This document shows, piece by piece, positions 8,842 to 16,640 of a DNA stretch of 64,000 nt. The DNA lies in contig CAYXAA010000018.1 of NCBI GenBank assembly GCA_964462985.1, forward strand, positions 19,131 through 83,130. The letters are read 5' to 3'. Within the stretch, counting starts at the first letter, position 1. Each line of letters begins with the position of its first letter. Position numbers and translations under genes: made by a program. Under the pieces are notes generated by a model. The model had not been told where the DNA came from. It saw only the letters and a list, made by a program, of their open reading frames with translations, and did not search any database. This DNA comes from CAYXAA01 sp964462985 (GTDB lineage Bacteria; Pseudomonadota; Alphaproteobacteria; Rhizobiales; Stappiaceae).

Positions 8842-9166
8842 CCGCTTTGCGGCTGCGGCGAGTGATCTTGCCGCACTCGTGGACGATGCCGTCGCTGACG
8901 GCACGATCGACGACCTGGCGAACGACGCGCTGGGCCAGGCGCTCGCGGCCCTGGTGCGGCTCTACGTCGCCAAGGCCGAGGCTGGAGGCCGGCTGATGCC
9001 GTTCGGCCGCAACAGCACTGTTACCCCCACCGAAATCGCCGTCGCCGCGCTGGCAATGCTCGATGCCGGCCGCATGGAGGTCTTCGAGCTCGGCTTGTGG
9101 GAGCAGATGACCGACATCCGCCCGGCCCGACAGACCAGCCTCGCCGACCAGGGAGCCTTCGCATGA
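8823..9166 (+). CDS. Hypothetical protein coupled to Rieske gene and amidohydrolase
   Basis: I do not recognise a family for this protein of about 114 residues. It is predicted to be mostly helical: alanine-rich with acidic patches in the first half, then RLMPFGRNSTVTPTEIAVAALAMLDAGRMEVFELGLW. It overlaps the Rieske gene at its start and the amidohydrolase ATG at its stop (ATGA), so it is made together with both. The genuine start codon is within the end of the Rieske gene. The overlap pattern suggests a small partner subunit, but this is inference. Confidence 0.7.
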
Positions 9167-10407
9167 ACGCCCAGGACAGGACGATCACCCGGGTCCGCGA
9201 CCTGACCCAGGAGCCTTTCGACACGTCCACGCATCTCGCGCACGCCAGGCAGCAGGCCGACGCGCGCGGCTATGAGGATTTCCTCATCGTCGACGTGGAC
9301 AGCCACCATTACGAGAATGAGGCGTCGGCCGAGATCGCCAGCTACGTTCAGAACGACGTGCTGCGCAACGAGATCATTTATCAGGGCATCTCGCGCAAGG
9401 GCATCACGACGGGCTTCGGACAGTACCAGGATCTCGGCGGCCGCCTCATCCGCTACCCGCAGCGCAAGGCGGAGAAGGTGCCCGACAAGCCGCACCGTGA
9501 CGTCACGCTGATGCGGCGCTGGATGGATGCAATGGGCGTCGACATCGCCTGCATGTTCCCGACGCCGCTCCTCAACCTCGGACTGTCACCACGGGTCGAC
9601 CTCGAGGTCGAGCTTGCCTTTGGCTACAACCGCTGGCTCTGCGAACGGGTGCTGGCCGAAGATCCGCGCCTCAAGTCGATGCTCTACCTGCCGTTCAACG
9701 ATCCCGACGCCTGTCTCAAGGTGATCGAGACCTTCGGCGAAGCGCCCGGTGTAATCGGCTTCATGGTGACGTCGACGCGCTACCGCGGCGTCTACGACAA
9801 CGCCTACATGAAGACCTATCGGGCCTTGGAGGAGAGGGGCCTGCCGCTCGGCTTCCACACCGGCCTCGGCGGGCAGGAGCCGGGACTGTCGACCTGCAAC
9901 CGCTTCCTGACGCTGCATGCGCTCGGCTTTGCCTGGCACAACATGCTGCATCTGTCGAACTGGGTGATCAACGGCCTGCCGGAAAGATTTCCCAAGCTCA
10001 AGGTGATGTGGATCGAGGCAGGCCTGGCGTGGCTGCCCTTCCTCATGCAGCGCCTCGACAACGAATACATGATGCGCCACTCGGATGCCCCGCTGCTCAA
10101 GCGCAAGCCGTCCGAGTACATCCGCGAGATGTACTACACGTCTCAGCCGATGGAGATGGTCGATAACGCCAAGGCGCTCGAACTGACCTTCGAAATGATC
10201 AACGCCGAAACGCAGCTCCTGTACTCGTCGGACTATCCGCATTGGGACATGGACCTGCCCAGCGTGATCTACGACCTGCCGTTCCTGTCAGAGACCGCCA
10301 AGCGAAACATCCTCGGCGGCAACGCGCAGCGCGTCTTCAACCTCGAGCCCGTGCTGAGCGACTACAAGCTGGCGCGCAGGAGGGAGAAGGACCGGCAACC
10401 CGCCTGA
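9163..10407 (+). CDS. Amidohydrolase-2 family protein
   Basis: This 414-residue protein is a second, longer amidohydrolase_2 member. The metal site is probably formed by the DVDSHHYENE strand near residue 45, a central FHTGLGG histidine and the C-terminal SSDYPHWDMDLP aspartate. Family members hydrolyse or decarboxylate aromatic-acid and ring-cleavage products. The ATG at 9163 overlaps the previous stop; an upstream in-frame start lies inside the previous gene. It is followed by a strong hairpin and then the transport genes. Confidence 0.82.
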   Translation: MNAQDRTITRVRDLTQEPFDTSTHLAHARQQADARGYEDFLIVDVDSHHYENEASAEIASYVQNDVLRNEIIYQGISRKGITTGFGQYQDLGGRLIRYPQRKAEKVPDKPHRDVTLMRRWMDAMGVDIACMFPTPLLNLGLSPRVDLEVELAFGYNRWLCERVLAEDPRLKSMLYLPFNDPDACLKVIETFGEAPGVIGFMVTSTRYRGVYDNAYMKTYRALEERGLPLGFHTGLGGQEPGLSTCNRFLTLHALGFAWHNMLHLSNWVINGLPERFPKLKVMWIEAGLAWLPFLMQRLDNEYMMRHSDAPLLKRKPSEYIREMYYTSQPMEMVDNAKALELTFEMINAETQLLYSSDYPHWDMDLPSVIYDLPFLSETAKRNILGGNAQRVFNLEPVLSDYKLARRREKDRQPA

Positions 10408-10415
10408 CGGCAGTC

Positions 10416-10440
10416 GCCGGCGGGGGCCCACCCCGCCGGC
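10416..10440 (+). other. Intergenic hairpin upstream of tctC
   Basis: A perfect 10-bp stem (GCCGGCGGGG / CCCCGCCGGC) closes a five-base loop, nine bases after the amidohydrolase stop. No T-run follows, so it is not a classical terminator. It may attenuate transcription or protect the 3' end of the upstream message. Confidence 0.5.
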
Positions 10441-10512
10441 ACTGCGCCGATGATTTGGAAGGACGGGGCCGGTCGCAACAACCGACGACAATGTAAAGTG
10501 GAGGAGGCATAG

Positions 10513-11481
10513 ATGAGACTTACGACCTTATTGAAGGGCATGGCGGCCGCCGCCGCATTGATGTCGGCCGCGACGACGGCATTGGCGGACGGCTTTCCAT
10601 CGAAGCCGATCCAGATCATCGTGCCTTTCGGCCAGGGCGGGGCAACCGACCAGCTCGCCCGCATGTTCGTCCCGGCGCTGGAAGAGCGTCTTGGCCAGCC
10701 GATCGTCATCATCAATCAGCCCGGCGCCGGCGGTGCGGTTGGCCTCGCCAACCTCGCCACGATGGCACCGGATGGCTACACGCTCGGTGTCGGCTCGGAT
10801 TCGACTTTGGGGGCGCGGCCGATCATGGACAGCTCGTCCTACACCGCTGACAGCTTCGACACCGTGGCACGTCTCGTGTCGATTCCCTCCGGCCTCGCGG
10901 TGCGCGCGGACAGTGAATACCAGACGCTCCCCGAACTGGTGGAGGCGATGCGCAGCCGCAACCTGAACTGGTCCGGCTCCGGCATCGGCTCCGGTCCGCA
11001 TCTGGCCATGGCCGTGTTCCTCGCCAAGTTCGGCCTCGAAGCGACCTACGTCAACTCGAACTCGGGCCAGGAGGCCATGGTCAAGCTGCTGTCGGGCGAG
11101 ATCGACGTCTTCTCCGGGGGTGGGTCCAACTATCCGCCGATGCTCGACGAAAACGGCAAGGGAGACATCCGCGTGCTCGGCCTGGCGGGCGAGGAGCGCT
11201 GGAAGTACATGCCCGACGTCCCGACCTTCCGCGAGCAGGGGCTCGATTACCTGCGTTCGCAGTGGTTCGGTCTCGTCGCGCCTGCCGGAACACCGCAGGA
11301 AGCGATCGACAAGATCTCGGCCGCGGTGAAGGACACGCTCGACGACCCCGAATTCGAGAAGCGGCTCGACAGGTTCTACTTCGACCCCGCCTATCTCGGG
11401 CCGGAGGAGATGCGCGCCGCCATCAAGGAAGAAGCGGACGCGTTCCGTCCGATCCTCGAAGAGGCCGGTCTGGCCGAATGA
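10513..11481 (+). CDS. tctC: Tripartite tricarboxylate transporter substrate-binding protein (TctC/Bug family)
   Basis: This 322-residue periplasmic protein captures the substrate for a TctABC transporter. It has a Sec signal peptide of about 25 residues ending in ALA before DGFPSKPIQI, and the Bug-family phrases IIVPFGQGGATDQLAR and QPGAGGAVGLA. Bug proteins bind carboxylates such as citrate, aromatic dicarboxylates or amino acids. A GGAGGAGG ribosome binding site precedes it. Location inside the catabolic cluster implies that it binds the cluster substrate. tctB and tctA follow. Confidence 0.92.
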   Translation: MRLTTLLKGMAAAAALMSAATTALADGFPSKPIQIIVPFGQGGATDQLARMFVPALEERLGQPIVIINQPGAGGAVGLANLATMAPDGYTLGVGSDSTLGARPIMDSSSYTADSFDTVARLVSIPSGLAVRADSEYQTLPELVEAMRSRNLNWSGSGIGSGPHLAMAVFLAKFGLEATYVNSNSGQEAMVKLLSGEIDVFSGGGSNYPPMLDENGKGDIRVLGLAGEERWKYMPDVPTFREQGLDYLRSQWFGLVAPAGTPQEAIDKISAAVKDTLDDPEFEKRLDRFYFDPAYLGPEEMRAAIKEEADAFRPILEEAGLAE

Positions 11482-11492
11482 GAGGCCTGGAG

Positions 11493-11512
11493 CCGGCCCG
11501 GCGACGGGCCGG
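11493..11512 (+). other. Intergenic hairpin between tctC and tctB
   Basis: Arms CCGGCCCG and CGGGCCGG pair perfectly around a GCGA loop, just after the tctC stop. Such structures after binding-protein genes often stabilise the upstream message so that more binding protein than membrane protein is made. No T-run is present. Confidence 0.45.
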
Positions 11513-11553
11513 TTCCGGCAGCCGGACCGATAATGCTGGGGGAGGAGAAGCCT

Positions 11554-11994
11554 ATGGCCCTGAAGCATGAAGACACCGTCGCAGGCGGTGCCGTGGCCCT
11601 GGCCGGCCTGATCGTCGGCTATCTCGCGCTCGACATCCGTGCGGGCGCGACGGGCAACACGCTGCCGCCGAATTTCTTTCCGCTGCTGTGCGCCGGGGGC
11701 ATGATGATCTGCGGCGTCGTCATTCTGGCAAGGGGCCTCATGTCGGACGCCGGGCCGTTGCCGACCCTGATCGATCGCCGCGTGGCGATCGTCGGCGGCC
11801 TGACCTTCATCTACTACTGGTTCTTCGCCTGGCTCGACTTCCGCCTTGCGGCCGCCGTGCTGACGGTCGCTACGATGTTGGCCTTCGGCATTCGAAGCTG
11901 GCTTCAGCTTGTCGTGGTGCCGCTCGTCCTCTCGGTCGGGCTCTACTTCGCCTTTACCCGCGGCTTCCAGCTGGTGTTGCCGACATGGATCTGA
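11554..11994 (+). CDS. tctB: TctB-type small transmembrane subunit
   Basis: This protein of about 146 residues has four hydrophobic segments, the layout of the small TctB membrane subunit. I chose the ATG at 11554 because a GGAGGAG ribosome binding site lies directly before it, at 11541-11547. The alternative in-frame ATG at 11533 would place that site inside the gene. It ends overlapping tctA by ten bases. TctB works with TctA to move substrate across the inner membrane using an ion gradient. Confidence 0.85.
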   Translation: MALKHEDTVAGGAVALAGLIVGYLALDIRAGATGNTLPPNFFPLLCAGGMMICGVVILARGLMSDAGPLPTLIDRRVAIVGGLTFIYYWFFAWLDFRLAAAVLTVATMLAFGIRSWLQLVVVPLVLSVGLYFAFTRGFQLVLPTWI

Positions 11995-13502
11995 TCACCA
12001 ACCTCATGGGCGGCTTCGCCGCCGTGGCCGATCCCTGGGTGCTGATGTTCGTCCTGGCGGGCGCCATCATCGGCCTCGTGTTCGGCGCCGCGCCGGGGCT
12101 CACCGCCACCTCTGCGATCGTGCTGTTTCTTCCGGTCACTTATGCCATGGGGCCGGTCACCTCGATGGCGCTCCTGCTCGGCATCTACTGCTCGGGCTAC
12201 TTCGCAGGCTCCATTCCCGCGATTTTGCTCAACACGCCCGGGGCGCCGGGATCGGCGGCCACCGCGCTCGATGGCTATGCCATGGCGCAGGCCGGGCACG
12301 GCGACCGGGCGATCGTTACCGCGATCTGCGCCTCCTTCGTCGGCGGGCTGTTTTCGCTCACCCTGCTGGCGCTGGTTGCGCCGAGTCTCGCCAAGGTGGC
12401 GCTGAGCTTTACCTCGGTCGAATATTTCACCTTCGCGCTCGTCGGCATCGTGTGCGTCGCCGGCATCTCGAAGGGGTCGATGATGAAGGGGCTGACGGCT
12501 GCGTTCATCGGCATTCTCGCCTCGACGGTCGGCCTCGACCCGGTGTCGGGCGTCTCCCGGTTCACGTTCAAGGAGCCCAATCTCCTCGGCGGCATTCCGA
12601 CGACGGCCGCGCTGATCGGCCTGTTCGCGGTGGCGCAGATGACGCTGCTGTCGCGCAAGCGCGATCTGGAGGCCGAGATCCTGCCGGTGCAGGAGCGCGT
12701 CAGTGTCGCCAGCGTCTGGCTCGATATCCTCCGCAACAAGTGGCTCACGCTGAAATCCGCCGCAATCGGGGCACTGATCGGCGTGCTGCCGGGCACCGGC
12801 CCCTCGATCGCCTCCTGGGTCAGCTACTCCGACGCCCTGCGCACGGCCAAGGCGAGGGACCGCTACGGCAAGGGTGATCCAAAGGGTATCATTGCCTGCG
12901 AGGTGTCCAACAATGCCGTGACCGGCGGCGCGCTGGTGCCGTTGCTGACGCTGGGCATTCCCGGCGACCCGGTGACGGCGGTTTTGATCGGAGCGCTGCT
13001 GATCCAGGGGATCGAGGCCGGACCGTTCTTCATCTCCCAGAACACGGAACTGTTCTACGCCATCCTGATCCTGCTGCTGTGCTCCAACATCCTGATGCTG
13101 ATTCTCGGCCTTGCCGGGCGCGGGCTGGCGGCAAGGGTGCTGCAGATTCCGCACGGCATCATGGTCCCGGCGATCCTCGTCGTGGCGGGGGCAGGTGCCT
13201 TCTCGCTGGCCTCAAACCCGTTTTACCTCAAGCTTGTCTTCATCTTCGGGCTGCTCGGCTATTTGATGGTCCGCTTCAAGATCCCGACCGCTCCTGCGGT
13301 GCTGGGCATCGTGCTCGGACCGATCCTTGAACAGAACCTGCGCAATGCACTCACGGCCCACCGCATGGATCCGTCGGTCTTCGTCACGCGGCCAATCAGT
13401 GCAGTGACGCTGGCCTTCATGTGCGTGTTGCTCTGGGTCTGGCTGAAGCCGGCGAAAAAGTCGGGCGCCCATGAAGGCGGCGACCCGGAAACCTCGATGT
13501 AG
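11985..13502 (+). CDS. tctA: TctA-type large transmembrane subunit
   Basis: This 505-residue polytopic membrane protein is the main translocation subunit of a tripartite tricarboxylate transporter. It carries family-like segments near the N-terminus (GLVFGAAPGLTATSA, PAILLNTPGAPGSAATALDG) and mid-protein (GVLPGTGPSIASWVSY). The ATG overlaps tctB by ten bases, which fits coupled translation; an in-frame start about 300 bases upstream lies within tctB. With tctC and tctB it forms a complete uptake system for a carboxylated substrate. Confidence 0.92.
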   Translation: MDLITNLMGGFAAVADPWVLMFVLAGAIIGLVFGAAPGLTATSAIVLFLPVTYAMGPVTSMALLLGIYCSGYFAGSIPAILLNTPGAPGSAATALDGYAMAQAGHGDRAIVTAICASFVGGLFSLTLLALVAPSLAKVALSFTSVEYFTFALVGIVCVAGISKGSMMKGLTAAFIGILASTVGLDPVSGVSRFTFKEPNLLGGIPTTAALIGLFAVAQMTLLSRKRDLEAEILPVQERVSVASVWLDILRNKWLTLKSAAIGALIGVLPGTGPSIASWVSYSDALRTAKARDRYGKGDPKGIIACEVSNNAVTGGALVPLLTLGIPGDPVTAVLIGALLIQGIEAGPFFISQNTELFYAILILLLCSNILMLILGLAGRGLAARVLQIPHGIMVPAILVVAGAGAFSLASNPFYLKLVFIFGLLGYLMVRFKIPTAPAVLGIVLGPILEQNLRNALTAHRMDPSVFVTRPISAVTLAFMCVLLWVWLKPAKKSGAHEGGDPETSM

Positions 13503-13514
13503 CGGGAGGCGACA

Positions 13515-15248
13515 ATGACCCTTCATCAATCCGCCACCGCGCGGACGGCCGCACACTACCTGCTGCAGGCGCTGATCGACGTCGGCATCGAGTATCTGTT
13601 CGTCAACATGGGCACCGACCACGCGCCGATCATCGAGGAGATGGCGCGCTGGCGGGCCGAGGGCCGGGCGGTGCCGGAGGTCATCGTCTGCCCGCACGAG
13701 AACACGGCCGCGCACATGGCGGCCGGCTATGCGCTGGCGACGGGCAGGGGACAGGCGGTGCTCGTCCACGTGGACGTCGGCACGACAAACGCCGCGACGG
13801 CGATCCACAACATGTACCGCTCACGCCTTCCGGTGCTGCTGATGGCGGGCAAGGCGCCCTATACCAGCCATGGCGAACTGCACGGTACGCGCGACAATTA
13901 CGTGCACTTCATTCAGGAGCCCTACGACCAGGGCAGTCTCGTACGTCCCTATGTCAAGTGGGAGTACACGCTGCAGTCGGCGGCCCATGTTGGCGAGGTC
14001 GTACGCCGGGCCCATACGATCATGCAGTCCGGCGCCAGGGGGCCGGTCTATCTGATGCTGCCGCGCGAGGCGCTGACCGGCACGGCCGAGCCGATGACAC
14101 TGCGGGCGTTCCCGGAGGCGAAGCACGGCCCGCTCCGGCCGTCAGGAGCCCCGGCCGGCGCTCTGGCGCAGCTCGCCGAGCGGTTGCTCGCAGCGGAGCA
14201 GCCGCTGATCGTGACCTCCTACGGCGGCCACACCCCCGGCACCTCGGAGGCAATCGAGCGGCTGTCGGAGCTCATCGGGGCCGCTGTGGTCGAGAACGCC
14301 ATGGTCTCCAACGTCAGCCATGAGATGACCTGTTTCGCCGGCGGCAACCCCGGGCCATACCTGGCGTCGGCCGACGTCGGCCTCATCGTCGACAGCGACG
14401 TGCCATGGATCCCGTCACAGGCCGAGCCGCGTTCCGATTCGTTCTGGGCGCATATCGACGTCGACGCTCTGAAGACCGGGTCTCCGATCTGGAGCTTTCC
14501 GGCCGATCTAAGACTCGAGGGACACAGCGCAACCATTCTCGGCCAGCTCATCGAGGAGGTGGAGGCGCGGCGCACGCAGGCGCAGAAGGATGCGGCCGCC
14601 GCCCGGGTGGCGCAGCTGCGCGACGCCGGGTCGAAACGGCGCGAAGCCGCCCGCCAGGCCGCGGAAGATCCGGGGCTGCCGGGCGCGCTCAATCCGCGCC
14701 ACGTCCTACGGGCGCTGGGGGCGGCGCTCAAGCCGGAGGACGTTGTCCTGCACGAGGCGGTGCGCAATCAGCCGGCCATGGTGCAGCAGATCCCGCGCCC
14801 GCTCGCAGGAACCATGACCCGCACGGCCGGCGGCGGCCTCGGCGCGTCGGGCGGCATGGCGCTCGGCTACAAGCTGGCGCGGCCGGAGGCGCTGGTCGTC
14901 CAGATCGTGGGCGACGGTGCCTTCTACTACAACTGCCCGGCCTCGATGCTGGCGGTGTCGCGCCAGTACGACCTGCCGATGCTGACAGTGATCCTCGACA
15001 ACGCCGGCTGGTCGGCGGTCAAGGAATCGACGCTCCGGGTCTATCCGGACGGCGCCGCTCGCAAGGGCAACGCCTTTGCCTCGGAGTTCCGGAACGACAC
15101 CGACTTCGCGGCCATGGCCGCCATGTTCGGCTTCAAGGGGCTGACGCTTTCCGAGCCGGACGCCGTCACGGCGACGGTGACGGAGGCGGTGGAAACGGCC
15201 CGGTCCGGCACCTCGACGATCCTGCATGTCCGCCTGCCGCGGCATTGA
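13515..15248 (+). CDS. Thiamine diphosphate-dependent enzyme, acetolactate synthase/benzoylformate decarboxylase-like
   Basis: This 577-residue protein has the three-domain layout of ThDP decarboxylases and synthases. E62 in CPHENTAAHMAAGYA is the likely cofactor-activating glutamate, and the GDGAFYYN...DNAGW block near residues 466-497 is the ThDP/Mg motif. It starts 12 bases after tctA with a GGGAGG ribosome binding site, so it is probably in the same message. A 2-oxoacid decarboxylase, carboligase or related C-C lyase is likely. A second, divergent paralogue lies at 16641-18401. Confidence 0.87.
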   Translation: MTLHQSATARTAAHYLLQALIDVGIEYLFVNMGTDHAPIIEEMARWRAEGRAVPEVIVCPHENTAAHMAAGYALATGRGQAVLVHVDVGTTNAATAIHNMYRSRLPVLLMAGKAPYTSHGELHGTRDNYVHFIQEPYDQGSLVRPYVKWEYTLQSAAHVGEVVRRAHTIMQSGARGPVYLMLPREALTGTAEPMTLRAFPEAKHGPLRPSGAPAGALAQLAERLLAAEQPLIVTSYGGHTPGTSEAIERLSELIGAAVVENAMVSNVSHEMTCFAGGNPGPYLASADVGLIVDSDVPWIPSQAEPRSDSFWAHIDVDALKTGSPIWSFPADLRLEGHSATILGQLIEEVEARRTQAQKDAAAARVAQLRDAGSKRREAARQAAEDPGLPGALNPRHVLRALGAALKPEDVVLHEAVRNQPAMVQQIPRPLAGTMTRTAGGGLGASGGMALGYKLARPEALVVQIVGDGAFYYNCPASMLAVSRQYDLPMLTVILDNAGWSAVKESTLRVYPDGAARKGNAFASEFRNDTDFAAMAAMFGFKGLTLSEPDAVTATVTEAVETARSGTSTILHVRLPRH

Positions 15249-15263
15249 GGGCGGCGGAAGCCG

Positions 15264-15285
15264 GCGGCGCGGAGCCGCGCGCCGC
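15264..15285. other. GC-rich hairpin between convergent genes
   Basis: Arms GCGGCGCG and CGCGCCGC form an 8-bp stem with a six-base loop, shortly after the stop of the first ThDP enzyme and before the end of the opposing operon. It could help end transcription in either direction, but it has no T-run, so this is a weak call. Confidence 0.3.
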
Positions 15286-15424
15286 GGTCTGAGGAGATTA
15301 GAGGTCGCGAGCCGCGTTGCCGCGACCGGTGCATGACGAGCCGAAGAAGGCCCGAGCCAGGTGCCGCGGCGACAATTGCAGGCGTCATGGTCTCTGACTT
15401 AAGAGGCAATCGGCGTTCGGACGT

Positions 15425-15940
15425 TCAGTCGCTTTTGAACACGGCGCCGCCAGCCTCGCCGATCGCCTGCAGGCGATCGAGGAGGGCGGCGACCATCTCC
15501 TGGGGGAGCGGGCTGCCGAGGACTTCTGCATAGGCGGCGAGGTTTCCGCGCGCAGCCTCCATGGCCGGCACCGTGCCGGCATTCAGGCCGGACACCGCTT
15601 CGAGCACCTGCTGCTGCAGTTTTTCGGCGTTGAGCTCGACCTTCTTCACGGTCGCCCGGAAAGCCTCCTGCGCGGTGGCATCCGGCAGGAGATGAAGCGT
15701 CTTGAGCCGGCGGCGGACGGTGCGCAGGGGGCGGACCGCCTCCTCGCGCCAAGACGCGACCGCCGCGTCGAGCGCCGCGACGGCCGGGGCATCGAGCGCC
15801 TCGCCCCTTGCACCGCGCCACAGCAGGCACAGCACGATGTTGACGTCGCAGCCGCAGTCGTCCTGCAGCGCCAGGCAGATCCGCTGGATGTCCGGCTCGG
15901 CATAGAACCGCAGCGAGAATGCCCAGAGGCCGTCAGCCAC
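15425..15940 (-). CDS. TIGR02444-like family protein
   Basis: This protein of about 171 residues resembles the TIGR02444 family of small, mostly helical bacterial proteins of unknown function. Recognisable segments are GLWAFSLRFYAEPDIQRICLALQDDCGCDVNIVLCLLW near the N-terminus. I chose the GTG at 15940, which overlaps the GntR stop by eight bases and starts just before the conserved region. An ATG 27 residues upstream adds unrelated arginine- and serine-rich sequence from another frame of the regulator gene. It ends the operon that also encodes the GntR regulator. Confidence 0.72.
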   Translation of the reverse strand: MADGLWAFSLRFYAEPDIQRICLALQDDCGCDVNIVLCLLWRGARGEALDAPAVAALDAAVASWREEAVRPLRTVRRRLKTLHLLPDATAQEAFRATVKKVELNAEKLQQQVLEAVSGLNAGTVPAMEAARGNLAAYAEVLGSPLPQEMVAALLDRLQAIGEAGGAVFKSD

Positions 15941-16634
15941 CTGCCGCTTCCTGCTCCTGAAGGTGGCGTATCGCGATGTCGCGCACGGAGTGAACGTGGC
16001 GCTCGATCGCAGCCTGAGCACCCGCCGTGTCGCGGGCGCGGATCCGGTCGACGATCTCGGCCATCTCGTCGGACCGCAGCCGGGCGCGATCCTGGATGCG
16101 GAGTGACCGCGAGCGCAGGAAGCCGATCCGGTTGAAGAGCTGCGTGAACACCGTCTTCATCGGAGTGTTGCCGGCATGGGTGAAGAGTATGTCGTAGAAC
16201 GCGGACTTGACCCGGAGACGCTCGGCAAGGTCGCCCGATTCCAGCGCGGCGGCAAATCGGCGGTTGAGGACATCCAGCGCGTCGATGGCCTCCTCGGGTG
16301 CCCGCTCGATGAACATGGCGACGGCCGCCTTCTCCAGCACGACCCGGAAGGCATAGATCTCGGCCGCTTCGGCACTGCTCAGCGTGGCCACCGTCGGCCG
16401 GCCGCGCGGGCCGACCGAGACCAACTGCTCGATCTCAAGCTGCCGCAGCGCCTCGCGGACCGAGGTGCGGCTGACGTCGAGCGCCTCGCAGAGCTCGCGT
16501 TCCAACAGGCGCTGTCCCGGTTTGTAGTGGCCGGTCACGATCGCCTGACGCAACTTTGAGACCACCTGGTCTCGCAACAGGACCGACGGCCGCTCTATGG
16601 CCAGGTCCAGCACCTCGTCCTCTTCACTGTCCAT
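15933..16634 (-). CDS. GntR family transcriptional regulator, FCD subgroup
   Basis: This 233-residue protein has an N-terminal winged helix (residues about 20-85, with QRLLERELCEALDVSRTSVREALRQLE) and a C-terminal FCD effector domain with the conserved helical pattern and metal-type histidines late in the chain. FCD regulators usually sense small carboxylic acids and repress catabolic operons. It lies six bases after a ThDP enzyme gene and overlaps the next gene. The palindrome at 18442-18458, in the divergent promoter ahead of this operon, is its most likely operator. Confidence 0.92.
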   Translation of the reverse strand: MDSEEDEVLDLAIERPSVLLRDQVVSKLRQAIVTGHYKPGQRLLERELCEALDVSRTSVREALRQLEIEQLVSVGPRGRPTVATLSSAEAAEIYAFRVVLEKAAVAMFIERAPEEAIDALDVLNRRFAAALESGDLAERLRVKSAFYDILFTHAGNTPMKTVFTQLFNRIGFLRSRSLRIQDRARLRSDEMAEIVDRIRARDTAGAQAAIERHVHSVRDIAIRHLQEQEAAGG

Positions 16635-16640
16635 CCGGCG

